Shown here piece by piece: positions 1 to 5,466 of a DNA stretch of 9,393 bases (its first letter is position 1; every line of letters begins with the position of its first letter). Source of the DNA: Methylococcales bacterium (lineage in GTDB: Bacteria; Pseudomonadota; Gammaproteobacteria; Methylococcales; Methylomonadaceae). Under the pieces are notes generated by a model that searched no databases, had not been told where the DNA came from, and worked only from the letters and a program-made list of their open reading frames with translations. The stretch is taken from NCBI GenBank assembly GCA_009692395.1, contig SHZG01000090.1:1-9393 (forward strand). The letters are read 5' to 3'. The translations under genes were made by a program, and so were the position numbers.

Positions 1-77
1 CCCGTTGCATTGCGTCCTGACTTGCCCATCTGGTTACTTTTACAGAATGGACAGGTGATTTCTTGGTAGCAGCTCAT
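1..77 (-). CDS. IS1-family transposase, InsA-like N-terminus (partial)
   Basis: First 25 complete codons of the left-copy transposase, starting at the ATG at 77-75 and leaving the window at base 1. The visible part holds the first half of a zinc ribbon, Cys9-x2-Cys12 (CPFC), followed by a basic Gly-Lys-Ser-Gly-Arg stretch. In IS1 the InsA part binds the terminal inverted repeats and, as InsA alone, represses transposition. No clear Shine-Dalgarno sequence precedes the ATG. Whether the copy is intact cannot be judged from here. Confidence 0.8.
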   Translation of the reverse strand, partial: MSCYQEITCPFCKSNQMGKSGRNAT

Positions 78-120
78 AAGGTCTTTTAGGTAAGTGTGAT
101 TTTATTCTGCCCGTGATTTT

Positions 121-138
121 AATCTATCATCACAGATT
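121..138 (-). other. Imperfect hairpin near the tip of the left IS copy
   Basis: Left-copy version of the 7-bp inverted repeat at 9041-9058. Here one arm carries a substitution (AATCTGT instead of AATCTAT on the minus strand), so the stem has one mismatch or G-T wobble. Confidence 0.6.
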
Positions 139-257
139 TAACCCACTACTGGGTCAGTACTCAGTAGATGAAAATAAGCCATAATCACAAATAACACCGT
201 GTTACTAATGATTAGAAAAGTTAAAAAATATTTTAGCGGTTGTTTTGGTAATTTCAT
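138..257 (-). pseudogene. Small membrane-protein gene truncated by the IS
   Basis: A 39-codon reading frame too short for most gene callers. The ATG at 257-255 has a good Shine-Dalgarno sequence, GGAG at 269-266, with 8 nt spacing. The product starts MKLPKQPLKYF and continues as one hydrophobic helix (about residues 11-30, rich in Leu, Ile, Phe and Val). The host part ends at Asp35-Pro36. The last codons (Val-Val-Gly-stop) lie in the IS tip, so this is the N-terminus of a longer gene whose remainder is displaced by the IS. It begins 37 nt after the SNF2-type gene in the same direction, so the two were probably cotranscribed. The basic start before the helix suggests an N-in anchor or an uncleaved signal. 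Family not recognised. Confidence 0.65.
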
Positions 258-265
258 TTCACACT

Positions 266-269
266 CTCC
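266..269 (-). promoter_or_regulatory. Ribosome binding site of the truncated membrane-protein gene
   Basis: GGAG, 8 nt before the ATG at 257-255 on the minus strand. It is the main evidence that the short frame is a real gene start, since several genes in this window have poor Shine-Dalgarno sequences. Confidence 0.6.
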
Positions 270-285
270 AAGGGGTTTATTGTCT

Positions 286-297
286 CTATCATTATTA
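286..297 (-). other. Four consecutive in-frame stop codons after the SNF2-type gene
   Basis: The minus strand reads TAA TAA TGA TAG directly after the last sense codon (Gln1077). Confidence 0.9.
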
Positions 298-3200
298 CTG
301 AAACAGCGCGGTCAAATCATCCGCAGTCAATTTTAGGTCTTGTTCTTTGCCTTCATCGCCATAAATACTGTCGGCTAAGGCGCGTTTACGTTCCTGCATA
401 GCAAGAATTTTTTCTTCGACGGTATTTTCAGTGATGAGTTTATAAACGAATACGGGTTTGTCTTGCCCGATACGATGGGCGCGGTCGGCGGCTTGGCTTT
501 CGGCGGCTGGATTCCACCACGGGTCATAAATAATCACAGTGTCCGCTTCGGTGAGATTTAAACCCACACCGCCTGCTTTTAAGCTGATTAAAAACACGTT
601 GACCGCGCCACTTTTAAAATATTCGATAGCTTCGTCGCGTTTTTTAGTTTGCCCTGTAAGTTTGCTATAACCGATGTTGCGGACGCTTAATTCATCTTCA
701 ATGAGCGCGATCATGCGAGTGAATTGGGAAAATACCAGAATACGCCGCCCTTCTTCCAACTGCTCAGGCAGGATGTCCATGAGTAAATCCAGTTTGGCAG
801 ATTCGGTGATTTTTTGCGCTTCTTTGAGTGATAAAGTGCGCGGATCACAGCAGGTTTGGCGCAATTTTAACAGCGCGTCGAGGATGGTGATGTGACTGCG
901 TGCCAAGCCTTTTTCAGCAATGGCATCGCGGACTTTTTTCTCCATAGTTAAGCGAATACTTTCGTATAACACCGCTTGTTTGGGGTGTAGCGGTATAGTG
1001 CGAATAATCTCGGTTTTAGCGGGTAATTCAGTGGCAACTGCCTGTTTGGTACGGCGGAGCATGAACGGGGCGAGTCGGCGTGATAGCTGTTGTTTGCGCT
1101 CGTTGTCGCCTAAGGTTTCAATCGGCGTGCGGTAGTGTTTTTTGAAGTGCGTATTATTGCCTAAGAAGTGCGGCATTAAAAAATCAAATTGTGTCCACAG
1201 TTCACCTAAGTGGTTTTCCATAGGCGTACCTGTTAAACATAAACGATGGTTGGTTTTGATTTTGCGCACTAATTGCGCGGCAAGCGCGGTGGGGTTTTTA
1301 ACGGTTTGCGCTTCATCTAATACCAGATAATGATAGTGATGTTTGAGCAATACCTCTTCGTCTCTGGGGAGTAGCGGATAAGTGGTCAACACTAAGTCGT
1401 AGTCGTTGATTTTATCGAAGTGCTGTTTGCGTTCTGTGCCTTGTAAAATCAAGACACTCAGGTCAGGGGTAAAACGTTCTGCTTCACGTCGCCAGTTGCT
1501 CATTAAGCTGGTCGGTGCAATGATTAAGCACGGTTCAGTCATGCGTCCTGATTGCTTTTCTACCAACAAATGCACGAGGGTTTGAATCGTTTTACCTAAA
1601 CCCATGTCATCGGCGAGAATGCCTGCAAATTTATATTCGCGTAAAAATTGTAGCCAGTTCAAGCCTTGTTGTTGATAAGGGCGTAATTCGGCTTGAAAGT
1701 TGTCGGGTAATGCAACGGCTTCAATCCCCTCGAAGTCTTTTAATTTTCGCGCCATGTCACGCAGTTCTTGACCGCCTGTGAGTGAAAATAGCCCGTAACT
1801 GTGGGTTTCTAAATCGGCAAGGCTAGCAACATTGAAACGCGATAATTTGAGTGTGCCGTCATTGCCTAGCAAGCTGGCATTAAATAATTCCATCAATATG
1901 GCTAGTATCGGCTTGAGTTGTTCACTCGGCACACTCAGGTATTGATGATTGCCTAACGGTAGATTCAGAATGTCGGGTAGCGAATCTAGCGCGTAGTTTT
2001 CTAATACAGGCATAATTAACGGCAGTAACGGGTAAGGCTGTCCGTTAATATCAACAGTGAAGCTCATTTCAAACCAGTCATTTTGGCTGGTGCTAATGTC
2101 AGCACCCCAACTTTGCGCGGTTTGAAAAGCCATTTTGAAACTGTCATCTATTTCGATAATCCAGTCGTCTTGTTCTAAATTTGGCAGTGCATATTGTAGA
2201 AAATGTCCCCAATGTGCCGCGCTCTCTAAGGCATTAGGCACGTTACTGGTCAATAGCAATGCTTGTTCGTCGGGTATGTCAACAGTCGGTGCGTGAAATC
2301 CCCAGTCATTTAACTGATTGAGAATGTTTTGTTCAGCGTCATTATCACGCTGAATACGGAATAGCCCTTGTTTAGTGTCTATGACGCTGTGCGTTTCAGT
2401 GTTGGTTGCCGACAGTTCCCACTGCCCATAATTAAAATTTACTGCCATTAAATGCAGGTAATGGGTATTTATTTGCTGACCGAATAATCTTAACTTAGGC
2501 GTTGGTAGGATATTACTCAGTTCAGTAATCGCAATTGCTTTCGGTGCAGGGAGTCGATGAGTAGCGTGTTCAACAGTGAGCCGTCTACTGAATTCATCGG
2601 CATGAACTCTAGGAATACGCGGGGCTGATAGGTATTTTTTTAACTGCTCGGTTGTTAGATTAGGCGGGTTAAACGCACCGATAACCCCTGTGTTGGTATC
2701 CAGATACTGGGGTGGTTCAGTGAGTATTAACTGCGCTTGAGGCTCAATGGCGAGTGATAATTGGTAATCACCCGTGCTGGATTGTTGCCAGTCAAAACGT
2801 AAGTCTCGATTGTCACCCCGTTGCAACGCAGGACGTGTGCCATCTTGCCAAAACAATCGCCCTGTCTGCAATAATTTTTCTAAGGTAATAAAACCGATAA
2901 CACCTGTAATGGTAGGCTCTCTTCCTACATAATTGGTATCTAATGCAGACAATAATTTCAAAATATCATCGTCTGAAGGCTGAAGATAATTAGCTCCAGA
3001 GTAAGCATAACGCACGGTGTGTAAGAGTAGCTTTCGACCCTTGCTTAACCCACCCGCTTTTTTTTCTTTGGTGAGTAATAGTTCAACAATAAATTCGTGT
3101 GCAATTTTGCTGGGACTAAGCAGATAGGCAATAAAGTTTTCATGACTATCGTGTTGTGCTGGTTGCTCGTCCAGCGTATTTAGCCAATCTAAACAACTGG

Positions 3201-3528
3201 TATCTGGTACGGTACTTTGCTGAGAATATTGGTACATAAGACAAGCAGCGACAACGTGCTTGCAGTTATAGCCAACAGGACACGCGCAGTTACCCGAAAT
3301 AGCCGCAGAACGCTGATCAGTACGCCAAGTAATACGAATGTTTTGCTTATAGGGAATGACATCGTTGCCCTTAACTGTCGCGCTCAGTTGTACAAAAAGC
3401 ACCCCTTTATTGACAATACTGAGATTAAGCACGCGTCCTCTTGCGTAATATTCTACGCCGCGTTCATAAGCGCTGGTCGTACATCCGAACTGTATATCAG
3501 AACGCGATAGTTTTTTGGGTATATTCAT
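295..3528 (-). CDS. SWIM zinc-finger, SNF2-family DEAD/H helicase-like ATPase
   Basis: A 1077-residue SNF2-type ATPase expected to translocate on double-stranded DNA and remodel protein-DNA complexes in the cytoplasm (HepA/RapA superfamily). The N-terminus carries a SWIM zinc finger, CxC-x5-CxH (Cys81, Cys83, Cys89, His91), a probable nucleic-acid or protein-binding module. A long variable region follows. The SNF2 ATPase core has Walker A DDMGLGKT at 640-647 (Lys646) and Walker B DEAQ at 738-741. The second RecA-like lobe has AGGVGLNL and motif VI RAHRIGQ at 1016-1022. All the key residues checked are present and the frame is uninterrupted, so the enzyme looks intact. No convincing Shine-Dalgarno precedes the ATG. 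Bacterial proteins of this architecture are widespread but the cellular role is usually unassigned. No restriction, methylase or phospholipase partner lies nearby to suggest a defence role. Confidence 0.93.
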   Translation of the reverse strand: MNIPKKLSRSDIQFGCTTSAYERGVEYYARGRVLNLSIVNKGVLFVQLSATVKGNDVIPYKQNIRITWRTDQRSAAISGNCACPVGYNCKHVVAACLMYQYSQQSTVPDTSCLDWLNTLDEQPAQHDSHENFIAYLLSPSKIAHEFIVELLLTKEKKAGGLSKGRKLLLHTVRYAYSGANYLQPSDDDILKLLSALDTNYVGREPTITGVIGFITLEKLLQTGRLFWQDGTRPALQRGDNRDLRFDWQQSSTGDYQLSLAIEPQAQLILTEPPQYLDTNTGVIGAFNPPNLTTEQLKKYLSAPRIPRVHADEFSRRLTVEHATHRLPAPKAIAITELSNILPTPKLRLFGQQINTHYLHLMAVNFNYGQWELSATNTETHSVIDTKQGLFRIQRDNDAEQNILNQLNDWGFHAPTVDIPDEQALLLTSNVPNALESAAHWGHFLQYALPNLEQDDWIIEIDDSFKMAFQTAQSWGADISTSQNDWFEMSFTVDINGQPYPLLPLIMPVLENYALDSLPDILNLPLGNHQYLSVPSEQLKPILAILMELFNASLLGNDGTLKLSRFNVASLADLETHSYGLFSLTGGQELRDMARKLKDFEGIEAVALPDNFQAELRPYQQQGLNWLQFLREYKFAGILADDMGLGKTIQTLVHLLVEKQSGRMTEPCLIIAPTSLMSNWRREAERFTPDLSVLILQGTERKQHFDKINDYDLVLTTYPLLPRDEEVLLKHHYHYLVLDEAQTVKNPTALAAQLVRKIKTNHRLCLTGTPMENHLGELWTQFDFLMPHFLGNNTHFKKHYRTPIETLGDNERKQQLSRRLAPFMLRRTKQAVATELPAKTEIIRTIPLHPKQAVLYESIRLTMEKKVRDAIAEKGLARSHITILDALLKLRQTCCDPRTLSLKEAQKITESAKLDLLMDILPEQLEEGRRILVFSQFTRMIALIEDELSVRNIGYSKLTGQTKKRDEAIEYFKSGAVNVFLISLKAGGVGLNLTEADTVIIYDPWWNPAAESQAADRAHRIGQDKPVFVYKLITENTVEEKILAMQERKRALADSIYGDEGKEQDLKLTADDLTALFQ

Positions 3529-3562
3529 CTAGGGCAGTATTTAGCAACAAAATAGGGCAAAC

Positions 3563-3568
3563 ATTGTA
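3563..3568 (-). promoter_or_regulatory. Possible -10 element upstream of the SNF2-type gene
   Basis: The minus strand has TACAAT at 3568-3563, 34 nt before the ATG. No good -35 lies at 16-18 bp. TTACTG lies at only 14 bp, so the assignment is weak. Confidence 0.25.
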
Positions 3569-3820
3569 TAACAATGACGCGACAGTAAGCTATTTTATGG
3601 ATAGGCAAAGGCTGGTATGACTTGTCTGGAAAAACACTTACAACACGTCGGCGTTTGCCAGTGAATATCAACAAATTATGTCCACGCTAGAAGATGGCTA
3701 ATAAAAAATAATACTTTTTTTTCATAAGGTTAGCTGGTTATATTTGTCGTTATTAACAATAAATAAAGGCACTGGCTAAAAACGTAGTTGAAATTATTTA
3801 ACGGTTTTTTATTTATAGTT

Positions 3821-3849
3821 TTGACACGACACCATGTCCCATGATAAAA
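3821..3849 (+). promoter_or_regulatory. Sigma70-type promoter for the 69-aa membrane protein
   Basis: A perfect -35, TTGACA at 3821-3826, then 17 bp, then ATAAAA at 3844-3849 as a fair -10. Transcription would begin near 3857, leaving a leader of about 105 nt before the ATG at 3963. The leader contains a 5-bp hairpin, CTCTC at 3906-3910 pairing with GAGAG at 3917-3921. Confidence 0.6.
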
Positions 3850-3949
3850 ATTGCGCCGTTGTTTAGAAAAAATTCAACAACCAGCTCGTAAATTTTTTTG
3901 AGTTGCTCTCTTTTAGGAGAGGGAAAACATACACATAAATATAATATTT

Positions 3950-3954
3950 AGAGG
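3950..3954 (+). promoter_or_regulatory. Ribosome binding site for the 69-aa membrane protein
   Basis: AGAGG, 8 nt before the ATG at 3963. It fixes the start and supports the plus-strand frame over the overlapping minus-strand frame at 3863-4141. Confidence 0.7.
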
Positions 3955-3962
3955 ATTTTAAA

Positions 3963-4172
3963 ATGGCTGAAGTAGAAGAAAAAGACAATATGTGGTTGAT
4001 TGTTGGTGTTTGTATCGCTGCAATTATCGTTTTAGTTGTTATGTTAAAAGCTGACGAAACTAAGCATTTAAAAAGTGGCGCAGTAGCTGAATCACAAAAA
4101 GAAGTGTTCACAAAAATTGAAAAAAGACACACTAGCAACAACGCGTCTTCTGAGCAAATCTCAGGTAAATAA
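3963..4172 (+). CDS. Small single-pass membrane protein, function unknown
   Basis: A complete 69-residue gene. It has a short acidic N-terminus (MAEVEEKD), one strongly hydrophobic helix at about residues 11-28 (WLIVGVCIAAIIVLVVML), then a hydrophilic, Lys-rich tail of about 40 residues. The basic flank after the helix favours N-outside, C-cytoplasmic topology, with the tail free to bind a partner. There is no signal-peptidase or lipobox motif. It has its own promoter, ribosome binding site and strong terminator, so it is a monocistronic unit rather than a chance frame. I recognise no family. Neighbours (SNF2-type ATPase divergent, lpxD convergent) give no functional hint. Confidence 0.8.
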   Translation: MAEVEEKDNMWLIVGVCIAAIIVLVVMLKADETKHLKSGAVAESQKEVFTKIEKRHTSNNASSEQISGK

Positions 4173-4182
4173 ATAAAACATT

Positions 4183-4220
4183 ACCCCTCGTTATACGGTG
4201 ACGTTAACGGGGGGTTTTTT
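4183..4220 (+). terminator. Strong intrinsic terminator of the 69-aa membrane-protein gene
   Basis: A 10-bp stem (CCCCTCGTTA at 4184-4193 with TAACGGGGGG at 4205-4214, one T-G wobble), an 11-nt loop, then six T at 4215-4220. It begins 11 nt after the stop codon. Confidence 0.88.
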
Positions 4221-4226
4221 ATGTCC

Positions 4227-4252
4227 AAAATTTAGTATCAGTTTATACTAAA
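4227..4252 (-). terminator. Intrinsic terminator at the end of lpxD
   Basis: A perfect 8-bp inverted repeat, TTTAGTAT and ATACTAAA, with a 6-nt loop, followed on the minus strand by four T. The stem overlaps the lpxD stop codon (TAG at 4250-4248). It is AT-only and so weak on its own, but it lies back to back with the strong terminator of the convergent gene. Confidence 0.55.
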
Positions 4253-5300
4253 CCTCGTTTTTTCTTTGTTTTTCCAACGCCTGTATTTTTTCTTCTAGTT
4301 GCTTTACCGTTTTCAATAATTCAGGTAATTTGCTAATGGCGACTTGTTCTTTATAAGCAGTACGCTTATCTTTTGCAGGGCTACCAAATACTTGTGTACC
4401 CGCTGCTACATCACCCGCCACACCCGACCGAGCCAGAATCACTGCACCTTGTCCAATGTTGACATGATCTGCTATTCCTGAGCTACCTGCTAAAATGGCA
4501 TAATCGCCAATGGTACACGAACCTGATACACCCGTTAAACCACACATAATCACATTTTTACCCACTTGATTATTGTGACCGACTTGTACCAAATTATCTA
4601 TTTTGCTACCTGAGCCAATCGTAGTGCTACCTAACGCGCCACGGTCTATACAGGTATTGGCACCAATCTCGACATTATCAGCAATGGTTACATTCCCGAC
4701 TTGCGGTACTTTCACATGGACATGGTTTCTGAATTTATAGCCAAAACCATCAGCACCAATCACTGCACCTGAATGAATAATCACGTTATCGCCCATAACA
4801 ACATCATCATAAATAACGGCGTAAGGATAAACTCGGCAGTTTTTGCCTATTTTCACCTTATTCCCGATGTACGCGCCTGCCAATATCACACTGCCCTCAC
4901 CGATACTGACATCATCGCCAATGACGGCACACGCACCAATGTAGACGTTATTACTGATGCTGACATTTGCGCCCAGTACCGCTTGTGGTGCAATGTGTTG
5001 CTGATAAACTTTAGCAGGATGTAATAAGCCAACCGCCGCAATGAACGCCATCTCAGGATCGCTGCACCGCAGTAAGGTTAGCTGTTCGGGGACATTATCG
5101 ACAGCAAAATCATGGGCTATAAAGCAGGCAGAAGCCTTTGATTCCTTGAGATAGCGACTGTATTTGCTGTTGGTCAACTGGGTAACTTGACCTGCTTGAG
5201 CGGCGGTAATATCAGCGGCAGAATCAATGACGATTGACGGATTACCGCCTTCAATGTGAGCATCACAAAAATCAGCAAGTTCTTTTAATGTAATTGGCAT
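4248..5300 (-). CDS. lpxD: UDP-3-O-acylglucosamine N-acyltransferase LpxD
   Basis: Third enzyme of lipid A synthesis. It transfers a 3-hydroxyacyl chain from acyl carrier protein to the 2-amine of UDP-3-O-acylglucosamine, as a cytoplasmic trimer. The 350-residue length is normal. Residues 1-100 form the UDP-binding N-terminal domain. Residues 105-305 are left-handed beta-helix hexapeptide repeats with the usual I-G-x-x pattern. The catalytic His242 sits in IDNLVQVGHNN, matching E. coli His239. The last 25 residues are a charged Leu-rich helix typical of LpxD C-termini. The gene stands alone, whereas E. coli lpxD sits in the bamA-skp-lpxD-fabZ-lpxA cluster. The start gives the conserved N-terminus, though its Shine-Dalgarno is weak (GAGA). 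Confidence 0.97.
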   Translation of the reverse strand: MPITLKELADFCDAHIEGGNPSIVIDSAADITAAQAGQVTQLTNSKYSRYLKESKASACFIAHDFAVDNVPEQLTLLRCSDPEMAFIAAVGLLHPAKVYQQHIAPQAVLGANVSISNNVYIGACAVIGDDVSIGEGSVILAGAYIGNKVKIGKNCRVYPYAVIYDDVVMGDNVIIHSGAVIGADGFGYKFRNHVHVKVPQVGNVTIADNVEIGANTCIDRGALGSTTIGSGSKIDNLVQVGHNNQVGKNVIMCGLTGVSGSCTIGDYAILAGSSGIADHVNIGQGAVILARSGVAGDVAAGTQVFGSPAKDKRTAYKEQVAISKLPELLKTVKQLEEKIQALEKQRKNEV

Positions 5301-5329
5301 AAGGGTCTCTGCGGTATATTATGTGAGTC

Positions 5330-5357
5330 GATAGTGTATCAAACCTATTTCACTATC
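5330..5357. promoter_or_regulatory. Inverted repeat in the lpxD-relA divergent region, possible operator
   Basis: GATAGTG at 5330-5336 and its exact complement CACTATC at 5351-5357, with arm centres 21 bp apart, which is two helical turns. It lies 30-57 bp upstream of the lpxD ATG and overlaps the region where an lpxD promoter is expected (minus strand TTGATA, then 15 bp, then TAATAT). The geometry suits a dimeric regulator. No regulator is identified, and a 7-bp repeat could be chance. Confidence 0.3.
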
Positions 5358-5413
5358 TAGCTTGATTTTTAGCGTTGCTTAGTGATTAACACTCGCATAA
5401 GATTTTAATGTTA

Positions 5414-5442
5414 CTGACAAAGAACGATAATTGCCCTAAATT
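5414..5442 (+). promoter_or_regulatory. Candidate relA promoter with a short leader
   Basis: CTGACA at 5414-5419, a 17-bp spacer and TAAATT at 5437-5442. It would start transcription near 5449, giving a leader of about 18 nt. It competes with the alternative at 5431-5460. Confidence 0.4.
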
Positions 5443-5460
5443 CTTTCAATCGTCTACAAT
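5431..5460 (+). promoter_or_regulatory. Alternative relA promoter giving a leaderless mRNA
   Basis: TTGCCC at 5431-5436, 18 bp, then a good -10, TACAAT, at 5455-5460. The expected start point 6-7 nt downstream coincides with the A of the relA ATG at 5467. The bases before the ATG contain no Shine-Dalgarno sequence. Confidence 0.4.
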
Positions 5461-5466
5461 CGCACC

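Larger units (their letters stand above)
1..149 (-). mobile_element. IS1-family insertion sequence, left copy, partial (tip at 149)
   Basis: The reverse complement of this stretch matches 9030-9178 at 146 of 149 positions. Similarity stops abruptly at base 149 (tip GTAGTGGGTT), where flanking sequence begins. The element runs leftward out of the window, so its other end and target duplication cannot be seen. The three differences are one base in a tip-proximal hairpin and two missense changes in the transposase (Leu10 of the right copy is Pro here, Ile17 is Met). Assignment to the IS1 family rests on the InsA-like product in the longer right copy. The insertion cuts the small membrane-protein gene at 150-257. 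Confidence 0.9.
3529..3962. other. 434-nt AT-rich intergenic region with possible coding relic
   Basis: No intact gene was found between the divergent SNF2-type gene and the 69-residue membrane-protein gene. The right part is a promoter and 5' leader for the latter. The left-middle part (about 3600-3701) looks coding in short bursts. One plus frame reads GKGWYDLSGKTLTTRR, and another, 3621-3701, reads NTSAFASEYQQIMSTLEDG before TAA. This could be the frameshifted tail of a lost gene, but I recognise no family and chance is possible. No tRNA or known riboswitch was seen. Confidence 0.5.

Noticed and set aside
674..1330. Plus-strand frames at 674-895, 920-1135 and 1142-1330
   Set aside because: They lie wholly inside the intact SNF2-type gene on the other strand and show no protein-like features of their own.
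3217..3510. Plus-strand 97-residue frame over the start of the SNF2-type gene
   Set aside because: It is antisense to the SWIM-finger region, and the minus-strand product has recognisable motifs.
295..3528. The SNF2-type protein as part of a DISARM-like or other anti-phage system
   Set aside because: None of the expected partners (methylase, DUF1998 protein, phospholipase, nuclease) is present on either side. The neighbours are an IS and housekeeping genes.
3863..4141. Minus-strand 92-residue frame opposite the small membrane-protein gene
   Set aside because: The plus-strand gene has a promoter, ribosome binding site and terminator in the right places. The minus frame is its complement.
4773..5024. 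Plus-strand 83-residue frame inside lpxD
   Set aside because: It is a complement of the hexapeptide-repeat coding sequence, whose periodicity keeps other frames open.
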